A stretch of DNA of 64,000 nt from Marinobacter nauticus (lineage in GTDB: Bacteria; Pseudomonadota; Gammaproteobacteria; Pseudomonadales; Oleiphilaceae). Made by a program: the position numbers and the translations under genes. Below are positions 1 to 9,239 of the stretch, piece by piece (position 1 is the first letter of the stretch; each line of letters starts with the position of its first letter). The stretch covers positions 62,001 through 126,000 of the forward strand of contig NZ_RBJB01000002.1 of assembly GCF_003634635.1 (NCBI RefSeq), written 5' to 3'. The notes beneath the pieces were generated by a model, which was given only the letters and a program-made list of their open reading frames with translations, had not been told where the DNA came from and ran no database searches.

Positions 1-774
1 CCGGAGCTGCCGGAAGACAACCGGATTGTGGATGGCCAGTGGTTCGGGCCGGGCGAAACCGAGGGGGTTTCGGTAGAAGCTGAGCTGGCGGAGAAACTCG
101 GTTTGCAGCTGGGTGATCGGCTGACCTTCACCATCGGCTCCAGCAAGGTGACCGAGCCGGTAACGAGTATTCGTACTGTGCAGTGGGACAGCATGAAACC
201 CAATTTCTACATGGCCTTCCCGCCCGACGGCGGTCTGACTGACATGCCCGCCACCTGGATTACCGCGTTCTATCTGAACCCGGACAATAAACTGGCTCTG
301 AACGACTTCTCGCGCCAGTTCCCGACGGTCTCGGTGCTGGAGATAGACCATATCATTGATCGCATCCAGCAGATTGTGCAGCAGGTAACTCAGGCCATTG
401 AGGCAATCCTGGCGCTGATTCTCGCGGCCGCTCTTGTGGTGATGGCAGCGGTTGTCAGTGCCACCCTGCGGGATCGTCAGAGGGAAGGGGCGTTGCTGCG
501 AACCCTGGGCGGCCAGCAGTCGTTGTTGGCACGCAGTACTATGCTGGAATTCGCACTGTTGGGATTCTTTGCCGGTACGCTCGGTGTGATTGCGGCAGAA
601 GGGGCGGTATATGCGCTCCAGGCCGGAATGTTCGAGGGCACTTTCCGCTGGCACTGGCAGGTGATGCTGCCAGTACCACTGATTGCAGCCATTCTGTTGG
701 CGCTGTTTGGCCGCTGGCAATTACGACCAGTGCTTAGCGTATCGCCGATGCTGCTGCTTCGTCGCCTCGAGTGA
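1..774 (+). CDS. FtsX-like ABC transporter permease, C-terminal part
   Basis: The reading frame is open from the first base, so this is the last 257 codons of a longer gene that begins outside the window. A periplasmic MacB/FtsX-type segment comes first. It is followed by a hydrophobic helix (AILALILAAALVVMAAVV), the short cytoplasmic motif RDRQREGALLRTLGG that is typical of FtsX/YbbP permeases, and two more transmembrane helices. The chain ends in SPMLLLRRLE, a common tail in YbbP-type proteins. Such permeases pair with a LolD/YbbA-type ATPase, which would lie upstream. The substrate cannot be told from this fragment. Confidence 0.85.
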   Translation, partial: PELPEDNRIVDGQWFGPGETEGVSVEAELAEKLGLQLGDRLTFTIGSSKVTEPVTSIRTVQWDSMKPNFYMAFPPDGGLTDMPATWITAFYLNPDNKLALNDFSRQFPTVSVLEIDHIIDRIQQIVQQVTQAIEAILALILAAALVVMAAVVSATLRDRQREGALLRTLGGQQSLLARSTMLEFALLGFFAGTLGVIAAEGAVYALQAGMFEGTFRWHWQVMLPVPLIAAILLALFGRWQLRPVLSVSPMLLLRRLE

Positions 775-781
775 TCGGGTT

Positions 782-1552
782 TTAGCGATAGTTCGAGAGA
801 ATGGCGTCGAGTTCGCCATTCTCCTGGATATTTGCCAGCTCCTGGTTGAAGGCCTCGGCAAACGCTTTCCAGTCTTTACGCAGCATGATCCGGAAGCCGA
901 ACTGGCTGATTCCTTCCACAGAAGAGCGAAAGTGCTCGGTCAGTCCTTCGTTCCTGAGAATCCATTGCCCGACCAACCGATCCGCAAGCGCTGCGTGAAA
1001 CTGCTCGCCATGCAGCACAAAGGTGAAAATCTCCCGATCTCTGGAGACGTCAAATCGCTTAATGCGATGATCTTTGAAATAGGGCTCGAGAAAGGGATAG
1101 TAGTATCCCAGTGGCGTGACAATCGTCTTGCCGTAGAGGTCTGCGGGGTGTTTGTATTCAAGCTCAGAGCTCTTCGGGAAGAAGAATACTTCCTCCACGT
1201 GAACGACCGGGTCGGTAAACAGGAACTTCTCCGGCTCTTCCGTCCACTCTATGGCCCTTGGCGTGCCGTCAATGTAGCCGTCGGCAAGCATAGGGTCTAC
1301 CCGTTTTCTGGGGATTTTTACTGGTTCCACCTCGTAGCCCAGGCGGGGGACAATCAGGTTTACCACGTCCCACATAATACCGGAGGGCTTGCTGCCATCA
1401 ACGATCAGATAAGGTGGGTAGCCGTTAGGAGAGATGTTGAAGCGGAACACCCGCTCCTGATTGTCCACTTCGGCAGCGGCATTGCCACTGAAAGTGGTTA
1501 GCAGGCTCAACAGGATCGCGGTAAAGGAGAGCTTGAAAAGGAGTTTCTTCAT
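782..1552 (-). CDS. Periplasmic solute-binding protein, SBP_bac_3 type
   Basis: This 256-residue protein starts with a signal peptide (MKKLLFKLSFTAILLSLLTTFSGNAAAE). The mature part has the layout of family 3 solute-binding proteins: PPYLIVDGSKPSGIMWDVVNLI near the start, a hinge, and a C-terminal FGFRIMLRKDWKAFAEAFNQELANIQENGELDAI segment. The family binds amino acids or similar small molecules. No permease or ATPase gene lies next to it, so it may act alone, for example as a sensor or orphan binding protein. It is convergent with the upstream permease, with only 7 bp between the stops. The ligand is unknown. Confidence 0.8.
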   Translation of the reverse strand: MKKLLFKLSFTAILLSLLTTFSGNAAAEVDNQERVFRFNISPNGYPPYLIVDGSKPSGIMWDVVNLIVPRLGYEVEPVKIPRKRVDPMLADGYIDGTPRAIEWTEEPEKFLFTDPVVHVEEVFFFPKSSELEYKHPADLYGKTIVTPLGYYYPFLEPYFKDHRIKRFDVSRDREIFTFVLHGEQFHAALADRLVGQWILRNEGLTEHFRSSVEGISQFGFRIMLRKDWKAFAEAFNQELANIQENGELDAILSNYR

Positions 1553-1684
1553 GGCGGAACTCTGGATAGGACAGGCCCATACGCTGGTTAGATCGATACC
1601 CGGCCAACTCCCTGCCAGAATGCCCGCTAAATATTACCTTCTTACTATTTTATTTCAATCATTGTGAATCTGACTTTAGGCTAA

Positions 1685-1706
1685 CCCCGGCCAGAGAGGG
1701 CCGGGG
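1685..1706 (-). terminator. GC-rich hairpin after the alcohol dehydrogenase
   Basis: CCCCGGCC and GGCCGGGG form a perfect 8-bp stem around AGAGAG. It lies 20 bp beyond the alcohol dehydrogenase stop on the minus strand. The downstream stretch on that strand is only weakly T-rich, so the intrinsic terminator call is moderate. Confidence 0.5.
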
Positions 1707-1726
1707 CGAGATATGCCTCTGAGGTA

Positions 1727-2914
1727 TCAGGCCCAGGCGCGACGAAGCACCGCCATGGCATCTTCGTGGCTCACTTCCCGGGGGTTGAACATGATCGAGC
1801 CGTCGTCCAGGGCCAGCTTGGCAATGCTTTCCAGCTGATTTTCCAGTACTTTGCCGGTTTCTTTCAACGTACGGGGCAGTTCGCAGCGCTTGTAGAGGGC
1901 ATCCCGTAGTTTTCGAATGGCTGAAATACTGGCCTCGGCACGTCGGCTCGCAGGGGTGGCCGAGTAGACGTCCGGACCTTCCAGGTACAGCAGCAACTCG
2001 CCCAAAGGCTCCCGAATGCTCTCAAGGTTGAACTCAAGCACATAGGGCAGGTACAGGCTCATGCACAGTCCGTGGGGCAGGTGGCAGATGGCTCCGGTAG
2101 CATGTCCCAGAGAGTGGACCAGGCCCACCATGGAGTTGGAAAAGGCAATGCCCGCCATGGTTGATGCCTGAGCCAGTTCCAGTCGGCCATCGCTGTCTTT
2201 CGGATTATCCATGACTGAAAGCAGGGATTGGCTCACCTTCTTGACTGCTGCCGTGGCGTAGGCGTCGCTCAGGGGGTTTTTGGCCATGCAGGTGAACGCT
2301 TCGGTAGCATGGGTGAGGGCGTCCATGGCGGTAGCTGCCGTAATGTGGGGCGGCAGGGTCAGGGTCATACGCGGGTCGATGATGGCGGCGTTAGGCAGCA
2401 GGAATGATGAGGTAAACGGCAGTTTTACGCCTTTTTTCTCATCGGTGATGACCGCCACCGAGGTCACCTCGGAACCGGTGCCCGCCGTGGTAGGCACCAC
2501 AAAGAAAGGCTTGAGCGGGTGCTTTAGAACACCGGCGCCACTGTATTTGGCGATATTATCGCCGCCTTCGGATACCAGAATATTGACCGCCTTGCCGGTA
2601 TCAATGGCGGAGCCGCCGCCCACGGCAATGATCGAGTCGCATTTTTCCTTGCGGTAAACGCTGGCAATGTCTTTCACCACCGACGTGGAGGAATCCGGCG
2701 GCACATCATCGTAAATGGAGACAATCTCCAGCCCGCTTTCTTCGCAGGCGGCAATCACCGGCTCTAGCAAGCCGGCCGCGCGCACCCCTTTATCCGTGAC
2801 AATCATAGGCCGTTTGGCTGCCAGGCCAGTCAGTTCATAGGGAATGTGTTCCAGCGCGGCTTTACCGGCAATCACTTTTACCGGGCAGAAGAACTCGTAG
2901 TATTTGTTGGTCAT
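1727..2914 (-). CDS. Iron-containing alcohol dehydrogenase
   Basis: This 395-residue protein is full length for the group III iron-dependent alcohol dehydrogenases, which interconvert alcohols and aldehydes with NAD(P). The nucleotide-binding motif GGGSAIDTGK is near residue 100, followed by VVPTTAGTGSEVTSVAVI. The metal ligands are visible in AMDALTHATEAF (Asp and His) and GLVHSLGHATGAICHLPHG (two His). Its ATG overlaps the stop of the upstream SCP2-like gene by one base (TAATG), which points to translational coupling. The pairing suggests a lipid or long-chain alcohol substrate, but that is inference. Confidence 0.9.
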   Translation of the reverse strand: MTNKYYEFFCPVKVIAGKAALEHIPYELTGLAAKRPMIVTDKGVRAAGLLEPVIAACEESGLEIVSIYDDVPPDSSTSVVKDIASVYRKEKCDSIIAVGGGSAIDTGKAVNILVSEGGDNIAKYSGAGVLKHPLKPFFVVPTTAGTGSEVTSVAVITDEKKGVKLPFTSSFLLPNAAIIDPRMTLTLPPHITAATAMDALTHATEAFTCMAKNPLSDAYATAAVKKVSQSLLSVMDNPKDSDGRLELAQASTMAGIAFSNSMVGLVHSLGHATGAICHLPHGLCMSLYLPYVLEFNLESIREPLGELLLYLEGPDVYSATPASRRAEASISAIRKLRDALYKRCELPRTLKETGKVLENQLESIAKLALDDGSIMFNPREVSHEDAMAVLRRAWA

Positions 2915-3468
2915 TATGCTCTCACTGTCTCGACGAATTGGGTGGCGACTTTCAGATAAATGCGGGCGGCACTGATGAGTTTTTCAGGCAGTTTGATGCT
3001 TGCCGGATATTCTTTGACCGCCCTTTCGGCAATTAGTCGGGGCAGGATGAATGATTCCAGTCGGTTGAGAACCCGGGTCATCCGCACCGCGTAACTCACA
3101 TCCCCATCCACCAGCATGCGGTCGTTGGCAAAGGCAACGGAGGTCTTCTCCTGAAACGACAGTACCAGGAAGGCATGGGCGATATGCTTGAACTGGATCG
3201 AGAGGTCAACGGGGCGTGGAGCTTCATCCCCGTGGAAGAGCAATTTACCGTTGCCGGTGTGCTCAACGATGAGTTTTGGCCCGTTGGGCATAACCTGCAT
3301 CTCGAACAGGAAGCCCTCCGGCAGTTCGCAGGTTTCGTTGCGGGTGGCTTCATCCACCTCGCTGATTGCCTGCAGTGCGCGCCCCATCACCTGGAACATG
3401 AGCTCAACATAGCTGCGTCGTGCGTGGGACATCATTGGCTGAAGTCGTTTTACGATCATGGTCGCCAT
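2914..3468 (-). CDS. SCP2-like (sterol carrier fold) protein
   Basis: This 184-residue cytosolic protein has no signal peptide. Its central part carries the SCP2 pattern: PVDLSIQFKHIAHAFLVLSFQEKTSVAFANDRMLVDGDVSYAVRM matches the usual run of a strand pair, a helix, an AFANGR-like turn and a VxGD strand. The family holds hydrophobic ligands such as acyl chains. The ATG at 3468 is chosen because the frame upstream offers only a TTG at 3519; an ATG three codons further in is also possible. It is the first gene of a two-gene unit with the iron alcohol dehydrogenase, perhaps presenting or buffering its lipophilic substrate. The family call rests on pattern only. Confidence 0.65.
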   Translation of the reverse strand: MATMIVKRLQPMMSHARRSYVELMFQVMGRALQAISEVDEATRNETCELPEGFLFEMQVMPNGPKLIVEHTGNGKLLFHGDEAPRPVDLSIQFKHIAHAFLVLSFQEKTSVAFANDRMLVDGDVSYAVRMTRVLNRLESFILPRLIAERAVKEYPASIKLPEKLISAARIYLKVATQFVETVRA

Positions 3469-3570
3469 CCGATTGTTGTTGGTTAATCTGATTTTTAGAG
3501 TTATTGCTCTAGAAGTCAATGCAATCGTTGACGCGGTTTTTGTGTCAGGTCAGCAAATGTGACAACCATA

Positions 3571-3604
3571 AAAAAACCGGGCGTATTGGCGCCCGGCTTT
3601 TTTT
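3571..3604 (-). terminator. Bidirectional intrinsic terminator
   Basis: CCGGGCG (3577-3583) pairs with CGCCCGG (3590-3596) around TATTGG. The stem is flanked by six A on the left and seven T on the right. It sits just after the M48 protease gene on the minus strand, where the A run becomes the U tract. Confidence 0.9.
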
Positions 3605-3618
3605 GACACTGCAAAGAG

Positions 3619-4905
3619 CTATTCGTTGAGTTCGGCCAGCTTGCGCTGAGCTTCAGCCCCCACATCACCACCGGCCTCAGCGGCGGTGGAGTAATAGGCT
3701 ACTGCCTCCCTGCGTTGGCCCTGTTGCCGCGCGATATCACCTAGTCGGAGATAGGCAATGGAAGTGGGTACCACCTGATTGGCTTTCTCCAGATGGCTTT
3801 TTGCCTTGCCAAGGTTGTTCAGCTCCAGTTCGTTCAAACCGCTGTACAGCTGATACTGGAACATCTCCGGATAGAGTGACACGGCCTTGTCGAAATCGGC
3901 TTTGGCCTTCTCCGGTTGTTCCATGCCCCGATAGATTCGGCCGCGCAGCGCAAAGAACATGGCTTCTCGCGGTTCCAGCTTGATGGCCTTGTTTACCTGA
4001 TCGAGAGCCGCTTCATACTTGCCTTCTGAGGCCAGCTTCATGGCTTCATCGTGAGCATCGTAGGCTGGCTGAAGTTCCTTGAGCTTGGCGATACGGCGCT
4101 GGTAAACGTCCCGGCCGCGATAACCGCCGGCACCGATCTTCTGAACCAGCTCCTGGTTTTCCTGAACCCGCTTGGCAGAGGGAGGGTGAGTGGCGAACAG
4201 GCCATCCAGCCATCCGCTCTGACGGCCTTCCGATAGCTTCAGAAACAGCTGTTGGAGCTCTACGGCGGCTTGTGGATCATAGCCGGCTTCTTTCATGTAT
4301 CGGATACCGTAGGCATCGGATTCCAGTTCGTCTCCCTGGCTGTACTGGGCCAGCGCCAGCTGTGCACCCAGAGCTGCACCACCCATGATCAACCCGGCCC
4401 ATTCATTATCGGAAAGGGCGAAGCCCAGTCCGGCCACCCCGGCGCTGATCAACATGCCCTGCTGCATCCGCTGCACGCTGTGGCGGGCTGCTGCATGAAC
4501 AATCTCGTGGCCCAGCACCGATGCCAACTGGGCTTCATCCTCCAGCTCCGCCAGCAGGCCGCGGTTGATGGCGATCTTGCCGCCGGGCAGGGCCCAGGCA
4601 TTGGGCACGCTGTTATTGAGCACGACAAATTCATAAGGAAGGTCTGGCCGGTCACTCACGCGCGCCAGCTTCTGGCCCACATCACGCACATAAATGGAAA
4701 GTTCCGGGTCGATGTAGAAGCGGCCGCCCTGGGTCTGTTGTGTGGGTGTGTACTGTTCCGCCCCTAGTGCCAGCTCCTGGTTCTCTGAAATCAGAGACAG
4801 CTGCTTCTCTCCGGTTACCGGGTTCACAGAACACCCAGCCAGCCCTGTCAGTGTGAGGGCGATTGCCGCTATCGCGATATATCTGGTCAACATTCCGGGT
4901 CTCAC
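3619..4905 (-). CDS. BepA/YfgC-like M48 metalloprotease lipoprotein with TPR repeats
   Basis: This 428-residue periplasmic zinc protease is probably a lipoprotein (lipobox LAGC, Cys 25). The zinc site is HEIVH at residues 133-137, with the third ligand in the ELESDAYG segment near 193-200. A HPPSAKRV stretch near 240 matches the regulatory histidine region of BepA. The second half holds tetratricopeptide repeats (DQVNKAIKLEPREAMFFALRGRIYRGM and following). BepA-type enzymes act in outer-membrane protein assembly and quality control. A GTG start is used because AAGGAG lies six bases before it; an ATG four codons later is the alternative. It is monocistronic, with a strong terminator after it. 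Confidence 0.88.
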   Translation of the reverse strand: MRPGMLTRYIAIAAIALTLTGLAGCSVNPVTGEKQLSLISENQELALGAEQYTPTQQTQGGRFYIDPELSIYVRDVGQKLARVSDRPDLPYEFVVLNNSVPNAWALPGGKIAINRGLLAELEDEAQLASVLGHEIVHAAARHSVQRMQQGMLISAGVAGLGFALSDNEWAGLIMGGAALGAQLALAQYSQGDELESDAYGIRYMKEAGYDPQAAVELQQLFLKLSEGRQSGWLDGLFATHPPSAKRVQENQELVQKIGAGGYRGRDVYQRRIAKLKELQPAYDAHDEAMKLASEGKYEAALDQVNKAIKLEPREAMFFALRGRIYRGMEQPEKAKADFDKAVSLYPEMFQYQLYSGLNELELNNLGKAKSHLEKANQVVPTSIAYLRLGDIARQQGQRREAVAYYSTAAEAGGDVGAEAQRKLAELNE

Positions 4906-5060
4906 TTATGTCTCCTTAACGTTGGGGTAAGTTTATAGCACAGACCGGTTTCCGACGTCGGCACCGCCCGACAGACAGTGGTCGGCGCGCTCCCCTTGGC
5001 GTATCATAACGGAAGTTTTCGCCCTATTTATCTCCCCAATCCAGGCTTTTTAACCACCCA

Positions 5061-5801
5061 ATGAGCTACTATCTGGAATTTCTGGCACTGATCTGGTTTT
5101 TTGTCTGCTGGGGAGGGTACACCTGGTATTCGCGCAATCGCGCCAACTCTCGCTCGTGTCTGTCGAACACCCTCGATCTATACCGGGAAGACTGGATGCG
5201 GGTCATGCTCAAGCGTGAAAACCGTATTTCAGACGCCTCGGTTGTCGGTAACCTGGAACGCAACGGAGCGTTTTTTGCGTCCAGCTGTCTGCTGATTCTC
5301 GCCGGTATTATCACCGCCCTCGGCTACACCAGCGAGGCTATGGAAATTTTTGCCACCATGCCATTTTCCGCTGTGCCCAGTCGTGAAATCTGGGAATTGC
5401 GATTGGTGGTGTTGCTGGTGGTCTTTATTTACGCGTTTTTCAAGTTCACCTGGTCCATGAGAATGTACAATTTCGTGGCCGTCATGATTGGCAGCGCGCC
5501 GCTACCAGACGACAGCAAAACCAGTCCGGCAGCGAGAGAGGCCTTTGCCCGCAGCGCCGGCAACATCTGTAACCTGGCCGGCGACGCGTTTAACCTTGGC
5601 TTGCGTTCTTACTACTATGCCCTGGCTGTGGTGGCCTGGTTCATTCATCCGGTGGCCTTTATGGCTGCCTCAACCCTGGTGGTGTACGTACTCTACCGCC
5701 GAGAATTCCACTCAGATGCATTATCCGCCCTGCGCGACGGCAAGGTCTTCGAAGAAGCCATACCCGCCCGTGCCGATGCGGACGTAAAATCCAAGAACTG
5801 A
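5061..5801 (+). CDS. DUF599 family membrane protein
   Basis: This 246-residue integral membrane protein is recognisable as DUF599: MSYYLEFLALIWFFVCWGGYTWYSR at the start, then a conserved NTLDLYREDWMRVMLKRENRISDASVVGNLERNGAFFASSCLLIL block. Further helices are near residues 112-130 (LRLVVLLVVFIYAFFKFTW) and 185-215. The biochemical role of this family is not known to me. It is followed 18 bp later by two thioesterase genes on the same strand and may be co-transcribed with them. Confidence 0.8.
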   Translation: MSYYLEFLALIWFFVCWGGYTWYSRNRANSRSCLSNTLDLYREDWMRVMLKRENRISDASVVGNLERNGAFFASSCLLILAGIITALGYTSEAMEIFATMPFSAVPSREIWELRLVVLLVVFIYAFFKFTWSMRMYNFVAVMIGSAPLPDDSKTSPAAREAFARSAGNICNLAGDAFNLGLRSYYYALAVVAWFIHPVAFMAASTLVVYVLYRREFHSDALSALRDGKVFEEAIPARADADVKSKN

Positions 5802-5819
5802 TCTGCAGGACAGTCCTGA

Positions 5820-6290
5820 ATGAATGATGAAACCCGAATAAACCGGGTTAACCGGTTTATCAGTACGCTCAACCAGGCAAGGGAACTGGGTCTGAACGCA
5901 ACGGAGGCGGGTGAAGGCTATCTGGTTATGGAGCTGCCTTACAGCGACAAGATTATTGGCAACCCGGACACTGGAGTTATCCATGGTGGCGCTATCACGA
6001 CCCTGATGGACACCGCCTCCGGTTCGGTAATGATCTGTGGTCTGGATGAATTTGAGCTGTGTCCGACCCTGGATCTCAGAGTGGATTACATGCGCCCGGC
6101 GGAGCCCCGGAAGCCGGTGTACGCGAGGGCAGAGACCTACAAGATTACCCGTAACATCATCTTTACGCGCTGCGAGGCCTATCAGGAGGGGGGTGAAACC
6201 ATCGCCAATTGCGTGGGCACCTTCATGCGCATTGGCAAAGAAGCCACGCCGAAATCCTATCGCGACCTGATCACCGGAGGTGAGGAATGA
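5820..6290 (+). CDS. PaaI-type hotdog-fold thioesterase (first of a pair)
   Basis: This 156-residue hotdog-fold protein has the PaaI signature: NPDTGVIHGGAITTLMDTASGSVM, with the HGG turn and the Asp that often acts in catalysis, and later LDLRVDYMRPAEPRKPVYARAETYK. The family cleaves acyl-CoA thioesters, commonly aromatic or medium-chain ones. Its stop overlaps the start of the next hotdog gene (ATGA), so the two are translationally coupled and may form a heteromer. The substrate is not determined. Confidence 0.82.
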   Translation: MNDETRINRVNRFISTLNQARELGLNATEAGEGYLVMELPYSDKIIGNPDTGVIHGGAITTLMDTASGSVMICGLDEFELCPTLDLRVDYMRPAEPRKPVYARAETYKITRNIIFTRCEAYQEGGETIANCVGTFMRIGKEATPKSYRDLITGGEE

Positions 6291-6721
6291 CCGACCCGGA
6301 AATTCTGCGCTACACCCAGGAAACCGGCGACTTCTCGCGCATGATGGAGAGTATCCCGTACGCCAGCTGGATTGGCCTGCAGTGCGACCGATTTGGTGAT
6401 GACCTGATCTTCCGCCTGCCCGCAAAGGAAGAGAACCTGGGCAATCCGATCCTGCCCGCCATTCATGGCGGTGTGATTGGTGGTTTTATGGAAATGTCTG
6501 CGGCTATTTATCTGATTATGTCCCAGGACACCTTCCGCATGCCCCGAATTGTCGATTTCTCCCTCGACTATCTTCGGGCCGGCCTGAACCGGGAAACGTA
6601 CGCCGAGTGCCGGCTTACCCGCCAGGGTAACCGCGTGGCCAATGTGATGATCTCCGCCTGGCAGAAGTCTCGCTCCCAGCCCATCGCTACCGCCCGCGCT
6701 CACTTCCTGCTCGAAGACTGA
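6287..6721 (+). CDS. PaaI-type hotdog-fold thioesterase (second of a pair)
   Basis: This 144-residue hotdog protein has NPILPAIHGGVIGGFMEMSAAIYLIM as its signature helix region and IVDFSLDYLRAGLNRETYAECRLTRQGNRVANVMISAW as the strand core. The first copy has MDTAS where this one has MEMSA, so the acidic residue is Glu instead of Asp and the two copies are not redundant at the likely catalytic position. It starts four bases inside the preceding gene and ends shortly before the htpG promoter. Coupled PaaI-like pairs suggest a two-subunit enzyme. Confidence 0.82.
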   Translation: MTDPEILRYTQETGDFSRMMESIPYASWIGLQCDRFGDDLIFRLPAKEENLGNPILPAIHGGVIGGFMEMSAAIYLIMSQDTFRMPRIVDFSLDYLRAGLNRETYAECRLTRQGNRVANVMISAWQKSRSQPIATARAHFLLED

Positions 6722-6739
6722 TTTTGGGTGCTCGCCGGG

Positions 6740-6768
6740 GTTGAAATACTCCGGCCAACCCCCACTCT
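6740..6768 (+). promoter_or_regulatory. Sigma-32 (RpoH) type promoter of htpG
   Basis: GTTGAAA (6740-6746), a 13-bp spacer and CCCCACTCT (6760-6768) match the heat-shock consensus CTTGAAA-N11-16-CCCCATNT at nearly every key base. It lies 54 bp before the chosen htpG ATG. Confidence 0.75.
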
Positions 6769-6822
6769 CTTGCTCATAAAACTGTTTCTTTATTTGTGAC
6801 ACAGCAGGAGACCAAACCAGCC

Positions 6823-8715
6823 ATGACGGTAGAAGCCAACAAAGAGACCCTGGGATTCCAGACTGAAGTGAAGCAACTGCTTCACCTGATGATCCACTCT
6901 CTGTACTCGAACAAAGAGATCTTCCTTCGTGAGCTTATCTCTAACGCCTCAGACGCCGAAGACAAACTGCGCTTCGCTGCCCTGAAAGACGACAAGCTGT
7001 TTGAAGGCGATTCGGATCTCAAGATTCGCCTGGATTACGATAAAGATGCCGGCACCATCACCATCGCCGACAACGGCATCGGTATGACCCGTGACGATGT
7101 GATCGCCAACCTGGGCACCATCGCCAAGTCCGGCACCGCCGAGTTCCTCAAGCAACTGTCTGGCGACGAGAAAAAAGACAGCAAGCTGATCGGTCAGTTC
7201 GGTGTTGGTTTCTACTCCGCGTTCATCGTGGCGGACAAAGTGGAAGTGTTCACCCGCAAGGCGGGTGAGTCGGCCGACAATGGCGTGCACTGGGAATCCA
7301 AGGGTGATGGCGAGTTCACCATCGAGCCGGCGACACGTGAGCAGCGTGGTACCGAAATCGTGCTGCACCTGAAAGCCGAGGATAAAGAGTTTGCCGATGG
7401 CTGGAAACTGCGCAGCCTGGTGAAAAAGTATTCTGACCACATTTCGTTCCCGGTGGTGATGAAGTCCGAATCCGAGGAGGAGGACAAAAAGGGCGAAGAA
7501 GAGACGGTAAACGATGCCACCGCCCTGTGGACATTGCCTCGTACTGAGATCAAAGACGAAGAGTACAAGGAGTTCTACAAACACATCGCCCACGATTTTG
7601 AAGACCCGCTGACCTGGTCCCACAACAAGGTAGAAGGCAAGCTGGACTACACCAGCCTGCTGTACATCCCCAAGCGCGCGCCGTTCGACCTGTACAACCG
7701 GGAAGCGCCCCGTGGCCTGAAACTGTACGTGCAGCGCGTGTTCATCATGGATGACGCCGAGCAGTTCCTGCCGCTGTACCTGCGGTTCGCCAAGGGTGTG
7801 ATCGATTCCAACGATCTGTCCCTGAACGTATCGCGGGAAATCCTGCAGAACGACAGCACCGTGGAGAGCATCCGCACCGCCATGACCAAGCGGGTGCTGG
7901 ACATGCTGTCCAAGCTGGCCAAGAGAGACGGCGATGAGTACCAGGGCTTCTGGGATGAGTTTGGCACCGTGCTGAAAGAAGGTCCGGCAGAGGACTTCAG
8001 CAACCGCGAAAAAATTGCGGGACTGTTGCGCTTTGCCACCACCCATACCGGCGAAGCCACCCAGAACGTGTCTCTGGATGATTACATCAGCCGGATGAAG
8101 GAAGGCCAGAACAAGATCTACTACATCACCGGCGACAACTTTGCCGCCGCCAAGAGCAGCCCGCACCTTGAAGTGTTCCGCAAGAAAGGGATCGAGGTAC
8201 TCATCCTCTCTGACCGCATCGACGAATGGATGATGGGCTATCTGAGCGAATACGACGGCAAGCAGTTCCAGGACGTGGCCCGTGGTGATCTCGACCTGGG
8301 TGAAGTGGAAACCGAGGAAGACAAGAAGCACCAGGAAGAAGCCGCCAAAGAGCACAAGGATCTGCTGGAGCGCATCAAGACCGCTCTGGAAGACCAGGTG
8401 CAGGAAGTGCGGGTAACCAACCGCCTGACCGATTCACCGGCGTGCCTGGTGGTGGGTCAGTTCGATATGGGCGCCCAGATGAAGAAGATCATGGAAGCTG
8501 CCGGTCAGAAAGTGCCGGAGAGCAAGCCGATCTTTGAAATCAACGTGGACCATCCGCTGGTGCAGCGACTGGAAACCGAGCAGGGCGAACAGCGCTTCAA
8601 GGAGCTGTCTGCCGTTCTGTTCGACCAGGCCACCCTGGCCAGCGGTGAACAGTTGAAAGACCCGGGCGCCTACGTAAGCCGCCTGAACCGTCTGCTGCTT
8701 GAACTGGCCAACTGA
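6823..8715 (+). CDS. htpG: Chaperone HtpG (Hsp90)
   Basis: This 630-residue bacterial Hsp90 is an ATP-dependent cytosolic chaperone. The N-terminal GHKL ATPase shows [15 protein letters not shown] (the metal/ATP-binding Asn), [23 protein letters not shown], and [17 protein letters not shown]. The middle domain has [24 protein letters not shown] and [14 protein letters not shown], and a dimerisation domain follows. The ATG at 6823 gives a start matching E. coli HtpG ([28 protein letters not shown]); an in-frame GTG at 6796 would add nine unconserved residues. A sigma-32-like promoter precedes it, as expected for a heat-shock gene. Confidence 0.97.
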   Translation: MTVEANKETLGFQTEVKQLLHLMIHSLYSNKEIFLRELISNASDAEDKLRFAALKDDKLFEGDSDLKIRLDYDKDAGTITIADNGIGMTRDDVIANLGTIAKSGTAEFLKQLSGDEKKDSKLIGQFGVGFYSAFIVADKVEVFTRKAGESADNGVHWESKGDGEFTIEPATREQRGTEIVLHLKAEDKEFADGWKLRSLVKKYSDHISFPVVMKSESEEEDKKGEEETVNDATALWTLPRTEIKDEEYKEFYKHIAHDFEDPLTWSHNKVEGKLDYTSLLYIPKRAPFDLYNREAPRGLKLYVQRVFIMDDAEQFLPLYLRFAKGVIDSNDLSLNVSREILQNDSTVESIRTAMTKRVLDMLSKLAKRDGDEYQGFWDEFGTVLKEGPAEDFSNREKIAGLLRFATTHTGEATQNVSLDDYISRMKEGQNKIYYITGDNFAAAKSSPHLEVFRKKGIEVLILSDRIDEWMMGYLSEYDGKQFQDVARGDLDLGEVETEEDKKHQEEAAKEHKDLLERIKTALEDQVQEVRVTNRLTDSPACLVVGQFDMGAQMKKIMEAAGQKVPESKPIFEINVDHPLVQRLETEQGEQRFKELSAVLFDQATLASGEQLKDPGAYVSRLNRLLLELAN

Positions 8716-8729
8716 GCCAGGCATCGCCA

Positions 8730-8948
8730 ATGCAGCAGATCATTGTGGACATCAGCATCAGCCCTGATGAGTGGATCAAGCTCTATCAGGGCGTGGCCAC
8801 CGATGTTCACACCACGGCCCGGGACGGACGTTCTGTCCGCTTCCCGGCCCGTATCCTCTCCCGTTTTTTCCTCAACGACGGCGTACGTGGCAGCTTCCGC
8901 ATCCTGTTTGACGACGCCGGCAAGTTCCTGTCCATCGAACGGTTATAG
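8730..8948 (+). CDS. DUF2835 family protein
   Basis: This 72-residue protein has the DUF2835 pattern: a start resembling DISISPDEWIKLYQG, then DGRSVRFPARILSRFFLNDGVRGSFRILFDDAGKFLSIERL. Members are small cytosolic proteins of gammaproteobacteria with no established function. It follows htpG by 14 bp on the same strand and is probably in the same transcript. Confidence 0.8.
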   Translation: MQQIIVDISISPDEWIKLYQGVATDVHTTARDGRSVRFPARILSRFFLNDGVRGSFRILFDDAGKFLSIERL

Positions 8949-9097
8949 CCTTCTGACCTGACCGTTGCGGGTCAAACATAACCACCTGCCTGCCGGTCGA
9001 TAGTAAAAATCTTTCAAAAAAGTTTTTTTAATTAATTGTAGCTGGGCATGCTCCCCGGCGTATAGTGATCTTGTCGCTGATCACCCAGGAGTTGCCC

Positions 9098-9226
9098 ATG
9101 TCAGTGTTGTTCGATTACACGCAGTTAGCATGGAAAGAGACGTTTGCAATCCTTGCTGAGTACTACGGCGACTATGCCAGCGCCCAAAGCCTTGCTGATC
9201 ATAGCGACCAGCTATCCGGACGTTAG
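9098..9226 (+). CDS. Possible 42-residue leader peptide/small protein before katG
   Basis: This short frame begins MSVLFDYTQLAWKETFAILA, is acidic (net negative) and ends DHSDQLSGR. It has a good ribosome-binding site (AGGAG seven bases before the ATG) and a -10-like TATAGT at 9061-9066. It occupies most of the 373-bp gap between the DUF2835 gene and katG. I do not recognise a family. Near-complementary segments GTCGCTGATCA (9073-9083) and TGATCATAGCGAC (9196-9208) bracket it. It could be a small protein or a katG leader peptide; coding status rests on the start signals only. Confidence 0.45.
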   Translation: MSVLFDYTQLAWKETFAILAEYYGDYASAQSLADHSDQLSGR

Positions 9227-9239
9227 GGAAGTTTCAAGC

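Noticed and set aside
6949..8355. A 468-codon open frame opposite htpG
   Set aside because: It lies entirely within htpG and shows only antisense composition.
9000..9040. OxyR site upstream of katG
   Set aside because: ATAG-N7-CTTT occurs at 9000-9014, but the second half of the four-part consensus is missing.
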